This document shows positions 1 through 12,700 of a stretch of DNA of 64,000 nt, piece after piece. Every line of letters begins with the position of its first letter. Position 1 is the first letter of the stretch. The position numbers and the translations under genes are program-made. Below the pieces are notes generated by a model that worked only from the letters and a program-made list of their open reading frames with translations, was not told the DNA's origin and did no database searches. Origin of the DNA: Klebsormidium nitens (taxonomy: Eukaryota > Streptophyta > Klebsormidiophyceae > Klebsormidiales > Klebsormidiaceae); contig DF237024.1 in NCBI GenBank assembly GCA_000708835.1, forward strand, positions 1 to 64,000, given 5' to 3'.

Positions 1-711
1 GACGCACTTCCAGTCGAAGAACCGGTACAAATTTTATCTGCCATCACTGCATCAGGAGGTCAAAGTTCAGACCCAGCAGTTTCCCCTTTGACGCCTGAAG
101 GCTGTTCAAAGCAATGAAGGCTGCAGCAAGCTAGGGAGTTTGAAAGTGACACAGCTCGGTTCAAGCGAGGAGGCAAGAACACTGAACAGTGGGCGCACTG
201 GATAGAGGGAAATCACTTCGGTGTACTTACATAGCAAACCACAAGGACGGTGGACGTGGCGTAGATTGACCCACCTTAGAACGTCAGCATCATAAAGCAT
301 AACGCACTTAAAAAATTAGGAACACACTATGCACGAAGTGCGCTGTAAATGAGCTTGCTAATCCTTCTCGGTGTAACTTAATTCCTTTATGGATGCTGCA
401 AAAGGAACGAATTCTAGGAATCAGCAGGCGCAGAGAGCATGCAGGACTCAGGTTGATGTTCACAACTCAGCTTGCCAAGCTGACCTGTGGTTTGAATGAT
501 CCCAGAATTTGAATCAGGTTCTTTGAGCAATACATCCTCACTGCCCTTTTCCTACTTTCACCGCTAGAGTCCCGCGTTGTTAAACCCCTGTTCCGCCTGG
601 TGTTTCGTCTTCAGTCGATGATCCATTTGGCCGTTGTACTCCCACTCCTTTGTGCTTCTAGCTTTTCCCAAGCGAGAACTTTCGAAGCTGAAAGCTTTTG
701 CCCAGGTAAAA
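1..711. other. Intergenic / 5' flank, no gene recognised
   Basis: No reading frame here resembles a known protein. The last part probably holds the promoter and 5' leader of the oxygenase gene that starts at 712; no clear TATA box or other element was recognised. Confidence 0.5.
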
Positions 712-3700
712 ATGAAAGCGCCCTTAATCACATTCGAGTATCAGGAGTTGCTGGATCAGACATTAGATCTGTCTGAGAAGGTCCGAGCTGCATTTGGCCC
801 CGAAGGACTCGGCATCTGCAGCGTCTCTGGTGTCCCAGGGTTTCCTGAGAGGCGACAGACACTCCTTCCGCTTGCTCAGAGGTGAGCACAGCTTTATTCA
901 AAAAGCTTCTGCTAATGCAGCAGACTAGTCTTTGTCAAAACCCTTCCCTCAAGCCTCCTGTCATGTGGGACACGATGCTTGTGACTTTGCTCAGGAATGT
1001 GTCGCAAGCCCTTCAACAAGTATAACCGCCTTGCTAAGTGTTACGTACCTCTTGACATGAACATCATCAGAAGCAGGCATTTGGATCTCCTCAGCCAGTC
1101 TTTCTCTGTCATCCTTTCATCACTGTGAGTCTGAAGTGAATCTAATGAGTTTGATTTCGTATGCCTTCAGACTCGCGGAATTGCCAGAGAAGACCAAGGC
1201 TAAGCTTGAGGATTCTGAGAGCAGGTAAGCCAGTGTGATCTTTTCAAATGCTACTTGCGCCACTCTTTCTTGATCAGAGTCACGTTCATGGTGGTAAGGT
1301 AATTACAGAGAGACCTCCTGAAAGTTGCTCAGTATAAGAGCTTTGATGTTCTCGTTCGTGCGGTGCTTGAGGGTGTCGTCTGGGCTGTTCTCAGCATCCT
1401 CAACATCTGGGGCTGTTCTCATTCTACTTAGGTTCGCTCAGTGTCGTCTTTCATCGCCCCACAAGCCCTGCTTCTACAAGTTGCCTTTTCCTAACAGTCA
1501 ACCGGTCAACATATCTTTCAAACTGCTCAAGTGATTGAGGATGCTCCTATGTGCTTCCGTGTAGTCGAAATAAAGAATGAACCGATGATATTTGCCAGGT
1601 ATAAGGTGTCATATGTTTGTTAGCAGTTTGATGGAATAAAAAATCTCGCAGATGGTCTTTTGGGTGGAGCCATGGCAAGGAGGTTCTGGAGAATGGGCGG
1701 CCAGACACCCTGAAAGGGTCCTTCTATGCAAACCCGCTGTGCGACCGTCCCACAGACGACCCTGAGCTCATTAAAAGGTGAGGCTCTCTCGAAATAGTGG
1801 ACCTGTGATGCTCCTTCTGTCTTGGTATTTCCAATCAGACCTGGCCTCGTGACTTGCGCTCGACCTTATGATAGAAGTCCTCAGCACCCCAATAATTACA
1901 TATTGAGCAGCAAACGTCCTTAATCTTGTACACAGGACTTGTATGGGTACAAACTTTGCTGATTTGCACGGCAATCCTTACATTCCACCTTGATTCGGGA
2001 CGTTCCATATGGAGAGCGTTTCTTTGTTCTTCCTTAATTGTTTTTCTGCTCAATATAAGACCTTGAGTCGGTTTGGATGACATGGTCAATCCGCACTGCC
2101 CTGCTACACACGTTTCTTACCAAAGATGGTCTCACACAAAGCCAGAGAGAAAGCATTTCGAATTGTCTGGATCAGGCTTGGGGAAACAGCGAAATCTCAA
2201 GATCAACAGACACCGAAATGCGGCTTAGTCGCGCTTTCGAGTGCTCATCTCTCGACGAAACCGGTAAATGACGTCAGTGCTCTTTCTTCAGGTACCCCTC
2301 CTACTGTCGCCCCAACCTGTGGCCGACACGAGACCTCCCCGAACTAGAGGAGGCGTTCAAAAGCTTGGGCCGGCTGATTGTCGAGGTCGGCCTCCTGCTT
2401 GCCGAAAAGTGCGACCAGTATGTGCGGAAAAGGTGAGCGATGTTTTGCGACAACTCCTGGTGAATGCGGACTGAGCAGGGACTCAGACCACAGCTTGAGC
2501 AGACCCCAAACGTGAAAGTCTCTTTAAGCCCCGACTCCGGAGTTCATTCCTGTGACCCGAACGACCGTGGAAAGCACTTCTTTCTGGGTATGTGCCGGGC
2601 AGCGAATCTGGATGCAACTATTCTACCAAACAGCAAATCGTAAAGCGTTAAAGAGCTCATATGTGAAAGGAACGGTGACCTCTGCACCTGTAAAAGCGTG
2701 CGTATTCTAGTTCCACACACGGCGAGTGTGTCTAACTTAGCTCTTTTGCCTCGGAGGGTAGCAATTGCTTTACGTTCTTGTGCCGTCTTTGAAAGACTTT
2801 TACTTCCAGACGCTTATATCAAAGAGCATCTGTACGTTTTCTTACATAGCCAAAAGCGGCGTATGTTTGAGTGCCCGATTCCTCTGTGTTATCAAGACAG
2901 CGATCCCTGTTCCCTTTTCCGCAACGTCCTGTCCAGACTGCTCACCCCTCCGTGCCCCGGTTCAGGACTCCGCACGCGGGCGCCGCCAGGCTGACACGTG
3001 TTATCCGCGAGTCCCGAACGACGAAAGCGCGGCTGTTGCACTACTTTCCTCCGTCGGACGCTCCACCACCGGACGCGGCAGCGGACGACTCCTCCTGGTG
3101 CGGCTGGCATACGGATCACGGCTCTCTCACAGGTACGTGGCACGTGCCCTGGGGGCGCAGCTTATCTAGGGCATAGCGTATCAGTCCGGCAAGTTGACTG
3201 CTCAGTTGGTTGGTCTGATTTATCTGGGGCTTGCACATGGACGACGGCTCGCTCAAAGGTAAGAGGCAGAAGCATAGCTTATCTGGGGGCATAGCTTATT
3301 GATCTGGCAAGTTGGTTGCTCAGGAAAGGCCTGTCTTATCTGGGGCGGTTGTGTCAGTCTGGCAAGGTTGACTATACAGAAAGGTCTGGGCTGTTTTCTT
3401 CGACTCCCTGTGCACAACTGTACTGCCCACGCGCGCTGCCCTTACAAGCATTAGGTCCCTTCGCAACGGGTGGCTAAGGGCTTTGGAACTCCTCCTGACT
3501 CGCTGAACGTCCTTTGGAACCACTGCGAGATGATGCGGTTCTTTTGAATCACTGTCCGTCGAAGTCGCTTTCTTGTGAGGCCAACGTACAGTCAGCACCA
3601 GGCGTGCGCTTTGATGGCAGCAGCCCCGTGGCATATCTCAACCTCTCCCCCTTTCTCTGCGCCTTCGGCTGCTGCGGACCCAACCTGATTCAGTCGAACC

Positions 3701-4680
3701 TAGGTCATCTGGCCGCTCTTTCATTCCGAGGGCCTCCGCAACTGTTTCGCACTCTCACTTCGATCACCGAGGCCATCTCCGACAATTCTATCTCGTTTCC
3801 TCAGGATTGACGTCAGCAATGTATTTTCGAGAAGGGCAGGAGGTCCCGTGCCCCGATGCGTCGGCCGGGCTGTACATACGGAACAGGCAGGGGGCCTTAG
3901 TCAAGGTGAGAAGCTTTTCCAAGGATGCACGTTGACCAACAGATTACTTGCAGCCACATCTTGCTATCTATTCTGACAACGTAGTACTTGATTTTGGCGC
4001 TGGACATTCCAAAAGCTCAGGTCGCCATATACAGCCCATGGACTATAACCTCAGCGTTCTTGGCGGTCAATAGGTTCCGGCGATATTTACGAGGGTCTGG
4101 GTGAGGTTCCGGTCGACCCCCACTACTTGAAACTGCGCGAGTCCCTTTGCAAGTATCCGGACGGCTAGCTTAACAATTCTCCCCTTCAAACAGGCAAGCA
4201 ACCTGGTCGGGTTCTACATCTGCTTTAGAAGAACGCACTCTTTTCTCCGAATGCAGAGACTCTATAACCCAGGTTCCCAAAACCGAGTGTTCAGGGGTGC
4301 TTTCCTCTCTGAGCTCCCGGTTGGTCACATCACAAGAACGCAGACAGGGTCTCATTCCGATCTTCATTTCCCAGGCCGTCATCCCTCCATCGAACATCGG
4401 GTTTCAAATGGGCGAGGCCACGCAAATACACTCGGGCGGCCTGCTACGGGCGACCCCGCACTGCGTCCGCGGGATCTCCGGGCCGTCCGCCTCTGGCGTG
4501 TCGCGCGCCACGCTGGCGGTTTTCATGCAGCCGCAGTGGGACGAGTTGATGGACATTCCTCCCGCCGTCGCTCCGGAGACGGTCGAGGTCGGGGCTTGGA
4601 CGCCGCGCCTCGACTTTGGAGCTTTTACGGAGCGGACCGTTTCCAGAAACTATTGTGTAAGTGATGCGGTGGAGCAATGA
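712..4680 (+). CDS. 2-oxoglutarate/Fe(II)-dependent oxygenase family protein
   Basis: Seven exons: 712-881, 1171-1224, 1652-1777, 2292-2432, 2990-3132, 3805-3905, 4375-4680; 346 residues with all phases closing. The product resembles the plant 2OG-Fe(II) oxygenase group related to isopenicillin N synthase. The early FGPEGLGICSVSGVPGF stretch and SFGWSHGKE are hallmarks of that plant group. The iron ligands expected for the fold are visible: the HTD of WCGWHTDHG (about H204 and D206) and the histidine of ATPHCVRG (about H274), followed by an R-x-T (R289, T291) in the position that binds 2-oxoglutarate. Substrate is unknown; members oxidise small molecules in the cytosol, but nothing here tells which. 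The first ATG in frame with the conserved start is used. A GTAAGT at 4655 in the last exon could be a donor, which would change only the last few residues. The intron after the HTD exon holds a duplicated exon edge. Confidence 0.88.
3223..3380 (+). repeat. Decayed tandem copies of an exon 3' edge and donor site
   Basis: The segment 3097-3210 (end of the HTD exon, its donor and the first part of the intron) is repeated at about 3223-3322, offset 126 bases. A shorter third copy of the intronic part lies at about 3331-3380. The copied exon edge reads W-G-L-H-M-D-D-G-S-L-K before an AGGTAAG. The H-x-D spacing is still visible but the upstream frame is closed by a stop, so it is not an exon. Confidence 0.85.
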
Positions 4681-5763
4681 CCGGCCCACGCGTGGTCAAC
4701 GGTGTAGCAGGAGAAATGCACATTGTGAGCACGTGCGACGAAAAAGGTGCGCTCCTCAGGCTGCCCGGAAAGATGCACGATCGGCTTTCCTAGTCAGATT
4801 GCAACGCCACTACTGTGTTCGTGGCAAATCAGTGACGGCTCTCATCTGCACTCCGGTAGATGAAAGCTCCGCGACCAGAAGACACAGCTAAGCTGCCGAG
4901 TGACTGGCTCGATCATGATTGGTGATTCTATGAAAAGGCCGACCCTTACTAATTGTTGGCGGACAATCAGCCATGACGCTAGTAATTTATACTCCATTGC
5001 GGCGAGTCGCAAACACATACGCGAGGCTTGCTAGTCCGGATCGTGCATGTGATGCAATGATGCCACGACATGGACGTCGGAAGACGGTCGCTTGTAAGGT
5101 TGCTTGGATAGTATACATGCACTTATATAATCGAACTACAAGTCAACATGATCAGAGTCGCGATCGAACATGCATGTCCGTGCATCAATGAGATTGAATC
5201 TGTCGTCTACATAACATGCATATTTAGTGCGTGACCATGCGGCGTCTCCTTAAGGGCGGCTAGCTCAAGTTGCGCTACAACCAATTTCGCCTCCTAGAAC
5301 CTGCAAACACTCAATCACGGATGTACTTACACAGCCTCTTTTGTTGCTTTATTCCGCCTGCAATACCGTTAATAAACCCCAACGTACACCGATTTAGTAG
5401 GTTGTACGTGCACTACGGCCAAACATATAAAACATGCCACGACAGGCGAATTACCTGACTCCCTATTGGACAGAACATCTGTATCGCTTATTCTGAGCTT
5501 GGCCCATGGCTGATCCAGATTCTCTCGGCCCTGTATTCTCAACAGCCTCTATGGAGGCCGCGGTCTCGAGCTGCATAGATCAGGAGAAATTAGGGTGAGC
5601 TTAGAGATGCAAGTGGATACCACTGGCCCATTGATGCTGCCAATGGAGAACTGCTTCCGACCTGGACGCAGTTCAGGACGAATGCTCACAGTTCATTGAC
5701 ATGTGACGTCTTTGAGCCGGCCTGAGTGTACCACTTTCAGTGAAAGCAGTGCTATTGTAGGCT
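4681..5763. other. Intergenic between convergent genes, nothing recognised
   Basis: This holds the 3' flanks of the oxygenase gene and the F-box gene, which converge here. No protein similarity, RNA gene or clear repeat was seen. A downstream exon of the F-box gene could lie near 5600-5700 if the donor at 5892 is used. Confidence 0.5.
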
Positions 5764-7728
5764 TCAAATGAACCTCAATAATCCTGGGATGCACCTGATG
5801 AGTCCCGACACCTTGAACCGATTGCCCAAAAGGTACAAGATATATTTCGGACTGGAGGACCAAGCCAACATGCACTGGGGGCATTGGCTTACCTCTGGCA
5901 GAGCTGCAGAAGGTACCTCGTGGCCGTACAGCTTCTCATAAGAGTCGAAAAGAGGGTTGGCAAGAGCCGCCTTCAAATCCACCTCCACCAGAGATGGGCA
6001 AGCCAAAAGAGGGGCGAAATGCAGCCTCTTCACGCTCACCGCGCCTAGCTTCAGGACTCTCAACGAAGAGATTTTGGCAAGGGCCTTCGTGAGTTGTGGG
6101 TCTAGGTACACGTCTTCCTTAAAGTCCCCCTCAACCGAAAGGCTGCTTATGCTACCCAAGCTTCCTATACTCTCTGCCAACTTGACAAGTTGTTGAACCT
6201 CACTTTGGCCATAGATTGCTTCTTGAGGGATATCGTCGTCCCATCGGAACGGCTGAGGACTATTCTGGTGAGCTGTTTGTGGCTCCCCCCAAACTCTAGC
6301 TCGACACGAGAAGCGAATGCAAAGGTGAGGCTCCTTAGCGAGGGACACACGATCTTGATCCTCCGATTCAACCCCGTATTGCCTGTTTGGTTTGAAGGTC
6401 CTAACCCTAAACCAAACAAGGGTAACTCTCCAGGATCCCACCGCAAGGTCAAGTGCTCTAGGCAATCCCAGCCGCGAAACACAAACTTTGTTCCAACAAG
6501 GGCATTCACATGGCAAGCTAGGCTTCTTAGAGACTCATTAAAGGGCTTGAACGGAGCTGATAGCCCTTTTACTAGTTTCTGGTAGGACACTCTGTATAGC
6601 ACCTTGAGTTCAACCAGGGTTGACGGGGCTGCTGCTGCCAAGCGCTGTAAGAACTTTGCGCTTTTACCTTGCCGAACATCTTGCCGCGATCGGAGTGCTA
6701 GGCTTGTCAACTGTGAACACTCTCTTGCGATGGACAAAACTTGCGCTTCTATTGAGATTACGTCCACGTCGCCCAGGTACAGATTCAGACTCTCTAGCCC
6801 CCGGCAGTTGAGGATCGGAGAAAAGTCAAACGCCGGCTGCTGCATCCAGTCTACTTCTTCAAGATCGATCTCCAGATGACGGAGGCTTGCTGCCAATGCT
6901 GAGCACAAGGGAATGCTTGAGATCGAGCTCTCCTCACTCAGAGTAAAGCTGAAGGATCTGATTGGAGGTATGCCACTGAGAATATCCCCGAGGCTCGCTA
7001 CTGTGATTTTTTCGTCGTCGTCTTCCTCTGGCCCATCGTTTGCAAACCAAAGCTCCAGGGTCTGCAGAGCTGGTAATCTAGCCGGCGACAAGACCTCGCG
7101 GAGTAAGGCAACGGAGCTATCGATTGAAAACCCGAAACCGAGGGTTTCGGTCACGGAGAGATCCATTTGAGCCAGCCGCTGCAGCTCTTCTTCCGACAGA
7201 ATATTGAGGTACAGCTCTTTCAAGTGCAGTCTCCGGGGCTCCCCAATGCCGGTGAGGACCAGAGGCTTCCAAAAACGGGGGCGGATGCTCAAGAAGGGGG
7301 CAGCAGAAGTGTCCTTAATATGGTGATCCCATTTCCCACCCTCAGGATGTGTGACAGCTATTTCTTTCAACCTGGGCCAAACGCCCATGAACGGCGGCTC
7401 TCCTGTCTTTGCCCAAGCATCGGCCCCATCACAGAAAAGCGTAAGACTTTCCAACCTCCGGAAAGCACTCCCCCAAATGCGCGAGCTGCGGGGCTGAGAA
7501 ATCAAAGTTTCCCTGTTTTGGAAGGACATGAGAGAGGTCCAGGAACTTCACGGCAGTGAAGCAGTTTGGCAAAACCTCAATATGTCGCTTGGTGCATCTG
7601 AGGCGCAGATGCTGCCGTGTCTGGCGCTCTGCAACGCTAGCATCTCTGCAGACCAGGGAGCAGGCATTCCTGTCACTGATGTCCTCCACCCTCGCCAGCA
7701 CAAGCTCGAAGGCAACGGATAGAGACAT
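5764..7728 (-). CDS. F-box/leucine-rich-repeat-like protein, frame interrupted twice
   Basis: The N-terminus looks like an F-box, with DRNACSLVCRDASVAERQT near residues 17-35, followed by hydrophobic repeats of the LxxLxLxx type (for example LRSLTFAF and LRVLKLGAV). Such proteins act as substrate adaptors of SCF ubiquitin ligases. The start is the ATG at 7728, just before the F-box; an upstream in-frame start at 7800 is possible. The coding frame changes by one base near the C5 run at 7470-7474 and returns to the first frame somewhere in 6190-6290, where a C6 run lies at about 6285. The two shifts cancel. Without them the protein would be about 650 residues. A good donor (GAG|GTAAGC) sits at 5893, so the tail to 5764 may instead be intron. 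The gene could be a pseudogene, or the two homopolymer indels could be assembly errors. Confidence 0.65.
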
Positions 7729-7800
7729 GGCGCCTCCTGCCTCATGAGGTTCTGTCGTTGGTAACTTGTTTGCCCTGTTTTTTATGGCAATTTGAAGCAA

Positions 7801-9724
7801 GGCGAGGCAACATGGCCATGTTCAGGCTTCAGCGAGGCTATGGCATGCAAGCTGATATCAGGTGCGCTTCAAAAGAAACCGTCCATTCATAGTGATCGAC
7901 GGATGCAATTCTTGATTGGAGAACAGCGCGCGCAGCAGCAGAAGTTTTGATATACCGTAGTGGTTGTGTTGGGTACTTCCTGTAGTCCTCAGGCTACTGT
8001 CTACCGGTAGTGCTAGAAATGCATTGATCGAACAAGCTTTAGGTACCTAATGCTGTGAAGACTGTACAATGCATACTAGGTAGATTTTAAGCCTTGGACT
8101 CCAATGCAGTGAAGACCATGCATTACGGCATCATGCATCAAATTTTGAACACGGGCGTCACAAGCCTGATTGTCCATCTCGATCTCGGTGTCACCACTGG
8201 GCGCGGCTGCGTCAGCTCTCACCAGCACTGTGGCAGCATCATGCGCAATCAGGGGTCGTTGTCTGAGTCACTCAGTCCCTGGACCCTGGAAAGCCTGAGA
8301 TAGGGCAAGCATGGAGACAAAGAGGCTCAAAAAGGTGATTGCAAATGGCTTCTAACAAAGCCTCCAACATATTTGAACTTCGCCAGCGCTGCCTCAGCTC
8401 AAGGGAGGCGGCACAGCCTCGCTCAATGCACCGGATGCTGTATTCACTGCTCAGCATTTGACTACGGCAGGAAGGATGGGAATGTCGATTGAAACAAAAG
8501 GCAATGCTGTGATCACAGAGAAGAAGATGGCGTCAAAGAAACCCAGCGCCGCCTGGGCTTTTTGGATGTCGAGCTTTGTGGCGCCTCCTGGCAGCAGCAG
8601 CGGAGGATGCGTGCTGCCGGGTCGATTTCCCCAGCACGGGAGCACGTTGTACCGGTCTGAGAGTCTAACCACAGCAGCCTTGCAATATGCAACACAGCAG
8701 CAGGCTGGTGAAGCTAGCAACAGAAGGATCCAAGCGGATGGCGGTGCACTTTCGAGCGAAAGACATGAGTCATGCGGACATGCTTTGCAGTCGACAGTTC
8801 CTCAGAGCGAAAGGCACTGTCCAAAGTGCGGGTGGAGTTTGTTGTCAAGGTCAATTTCAGGGGAGGCTGCAGATGGAAACCTTACGACAAGTAGCATATC
8901 AAGCAGTAGGAGGAGCTCAGGACGGCTTGCATTTGAGACCCTTGCTTCCTCATACTTCTTCGAAACCCTTGGCTCCTCTACTACGGCAGGCAAAATGCCA
9001 AAGGAGACTGCTGCTGGAGGTCACGAAGAAGATCCAAACCCGTCTGGCCAAGAGTATAGGGAGTTGAGCGGAGGTGTCAGAGGCCAAGCTGACATCATCA
9101 GTTCAACATCTCCTGTAGTGGTAGGATCCCTGCACTTTCCCAACTCTTCCATCTGAGATCTCACTTTGGTTTCACAGGTGATCCAGATCTCCATTTGCAA
9201 GAAAAGTGTGCTCTCAGAGGGTTCCATTCACGCTGATGGCGAGCACGTTCATTCCCTTGGTCGTTTCCTTTGGACGCTGGAATCCTGGTAGTCATCACCG
9301 CACCAGCTTCTAGAGACTAGCAGAGTTATAGACAACCACTATACTATAGTATATTCTGGTGTATGAGCTCGAATGCTTGACACCTTAATCACTTCAGAGA
9401 ACTTGCTTTTCCTGATCGATCATTGGAGCTGACATACAATCCAGTCTTGCGCAATACACCATCTGTCACGTTCTTGTAATCGCATTGAAGAAGAGAGATG
9501 ACAATATCCACTTCAATGAGACTGAAAAGTGTGCTGTTCAAGAGTGTTTCTGTCAATGGTGAAATCGAAGCACCGCAGGGGACCTATAAACCACCTCAGG
9601 TGTTTCAAAAGTTGCAATTGTCAGGCCTTTGCTATCTTCAGCCCGGAAATAATTCGGACACTGCGCTGGAGTTAGTAATTGAAGTATCTTCACTTTGTGA
9701 TCGATACACTCCTTCTTTGACCAG
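7801..9724. other. Intergenic / unresolved 5' region of the aminotransferase gene
   Basis: Between the divergent F-box and aminotransferase genes. Open frames exist on both strands at about 8450-9230, including a plus-strand frame with a CGH...HCPKCGW stretch and a minus-strand frame starting with a true ATG at 9227. None resembles a family I know. The missing first exon or exons of the aminotransferase gene should lie in the right half of this stretch. Confidence 0.4.
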
Positions 9725-12700
9725 GTTTCACCAGCTAGCTTGCAAGGAGAGGCCCTCTTTGGCTGGCTTCGACAGCAGGTGGTTGGTATCACTGCCGAAA
9801 TTGTGACCCCTTTTGGCACACGCCAGATGACATACACAGACTACATTGCCTCAGGGAGGTGCCTGCAGTACGTAGAGGATCTGCTACAAGCTAGAGTGCT
9901 GCCTTTCTATGGTGAGCACGTTGAAGCTATCCTGAGAGCAATCACTGCTAAGAGGTTGCCGCAAAGCAAACCTCTGGCTTCAGAATTTCTTCTTTCATTC
10001 TGCCTCACGGGGGATTCGCAAAAGTCTCCGCGCTGCGGAGCAAGCAACTCTATGGTATAGACCGCTCGACAGACTCTCTTTACCGACTTCCGGCAGCATC
10101 TCCCGTCAACCTTCTTACAGTCTTGGTATGAAAGGGAAGGCACGGATCGAATGATTGCTTCCTTAAGTGTTTGAGGAAAAAGCGGGGATTGCCACATCTG
10201 TCTCTACCAAAAAACGCCATAAATACATTGAAATTAAGAGGTCCAAAATTTGATTGAGACTGCTCATGGACTACATCGGCCTTTTAGTTACCCGTGGTAC
10301 ATGAAATGAAAAGGGAGGGCACCGTCACAATCCTTTGATCTGCATCCTTCAGGGAACACTCACACAGAGGATAGTGCATGTGGACAGCGGACGACGCACT
10401 TTGCCCATGAGGCAGGGGAGTACATCAAGGAGTGCGTGCAAGCAGGGCCTGAGCACAAGATCCTGTTCTGCGGCAGTGGATGCACCGCAGCTGTGAAGCG
10501 GCTCCAGGTAACGAGAATTCCTTTTGTAGCCTTGAGTTTCGTTCTGTTCTTCGTTACTATGAACACCATCTGTTCTCTCCCCAGACTGGCTCTACTCAAG
10601 ACGCCACGTCATCGGGTGGTCCATCCGTTCCATCAATTGTGCGTGATCGCAGGCTTGCTTCGACACATACAAGGGTGGCTCGTTCAAGCTTTTCAAAAGA
10701 AAGCTTAAAGAAGCGAAATAGAGTAGAGGAGGAGCGCTCTTCCTCTGACGCTCTGTCGCCTTCGTCCATTGCTTTTACTACTTAGCGCCTTTCTCTACGC
10801 ATAGAGCATATTCACACCTGCGTTCTCAATTCTCCAGGAGATAATGGGAATAGCCGTTCCCAGCACGCTCCGCGCGCGTGTCCTTGCCACCCTGCAACCC
10901 TCAGAACGGTGGGTCGTGTTTGTGGGGCCTTATGAGCACCATAGCAACCTGCTGACGTGGCGCCAGAGCCTGGCTGACGTCGTCGAGGTGCCGCTGTCCG
11001 AAGACGGGCTGCTGGACATGGCCTATCTGGAAAAGGAGCTCGAAAATGAGCGGTAAGCTCTTTTGATCGTCGTAGACTCCGAGTCGCAACACGGTCGATG
11101 GTCGCAAGGTGTTCTACCGCTCTCTAGAAAGACGTGCCCATCCAACTTGAAGGGGCGGAGAGACGTCCAAGCAATTTTACTCAGGAGCGCATGAAACCGT
11201 CTTTTAGATCTGGGTTTTGTAAAACTAGCAGCTCTCGGGAAGATCTTTTCTATCTTTGTTGCGTAGTAGAAACGAGCGGCCAAGCACGTCTCTCCCATTG
11301 AAGCATGTCAAATCCTGCCACACGCTTTGCAAATCTTGCGCTACTTGTTACGACATGTCCTTCGCTAAAGCTCTTCTCGTCAGAAATGACCACTCAGATG
11401 CCCGCAATCTCTCGGACGAGTTCTCCTTGGATTGATATCTTCAGTCCTGCCGTTCACGTTACAAAACATCCTCTCGTCATCTATTTCCCTCTCACCTGAC
11501 GCCCTACTCTTGTCCAGGTGGTCAGGCCGGCCCAAGCTGGGCTCCTTCTCCGCCGCCAGCAACGTCACCGGGATCTTGACGGACACGCGCGCGCTCGCGC
11601 GGCTGCTGCACGCGCACGGGGCGTACGCCTGCTTCGACTTTGCCGCCGCCGCTCCTTACGTGGACATGGACATGCGGTGAGACAGCTTCCGATTCAAAGT
11701 GGCCATCAAGGCTGCTTTGACCGAATATTTTCCATTGTTCCGGCCAGCTCGTCTTCGGAACTAAGTTTTGTACCAGACTACTCCAATTGCTGCACCTATC
11801 TTTGCCAGGTGCAAGGCAGTATACAGTATGTCTCGTGATGAAACCTGCTTATGGTCAGAAGCGATTTTCTTTCAAAGTGACCAGCCGGCTAACTTTGAGC
11901 TCTGGATGCGTTCTTTTGTAGGCCGGGTCAAGCCGACGGATATGACGCCCTTCTCATCAGCCCTCACAAGTTCGTCGGGGGCCCCGGCTCGTCTGGCGTG
12001 TTGATCGTGAGCGAGAAACTGTACGCGCTCGCGGACGCGGCGCCTTCCACGAGCGGGGGCGGAACCGTGACCTACGTGAACGGAAACAGCGAAGCGGTGA
12101 GAGTCATCCACTCTTAAACCAAAAAGTTAATACTTTATTCTTTCTAAAACCTCTTAACTACTCCCGATTTGCTGAGAGTAAGCTAGAAACGGTAAGCGCT
12201 CGAGGACGCCCTGTCCTCACGAGCAAGGGCGGATTCCGGACGCACGTGAACGGAAAGAGCGAAGCGGTAAGACAAGTGTTGCCTGCAATCTTCCTTCTGC
12301 AACGTTGGTCCAGTTTCAAAATATGCATCCGAAGCATTGCAGACCAGATCCAGATCTTCGCACAATGTTAAGTGGCCGCAATGAGCATTCCTCTCCTTAT
12401 GAAAATACTCGCTGATCTTTTTGGGTGCTATGAAAGACGCAAGCTTGCTGTTCAAAGGAAGTTCGCGGCACGTTAAGCCTTCAATGCTGATGTTCCTAGA
12501 CCCCTAAAGTTGTATCCCGTAAGTACCGTACATTTTTCACAAGATGTACGAGTATTGCTTTCGTTTTGCGGTTTCGAGTCAGGCTTATAGCGAAAAGACC
12601 CTAGTCAAAGGGTAACGATACGTCTGAAGCCATGATGACCTTTAGACCCCCTCAACCTTAGAGATGCTTAACCCTCGCATTTTAGAGTTCTGTTACGAGA

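Noticed and set aside
3190-3275. Duplicated HxD edge as a real alternative exon of the oxygenase
   Set aside because: The frame that gives H-x-D meets a stop before any upstream acceptor.
4080-4168. Short open peptide in the last oxygenase intron, as a skipped exon
   Set aside because: The exons on both sides join in phase with the family sequence, and this piece matches nothing in the family.
8458-9156. Open frame of 232 codons with CGH and HCPKCGW, as a possible zinc-binding protein
   Set aside because: It starts with TTG rather than ATG, overlaps opposite-strand frames of similar quality, and resembles no family I know.
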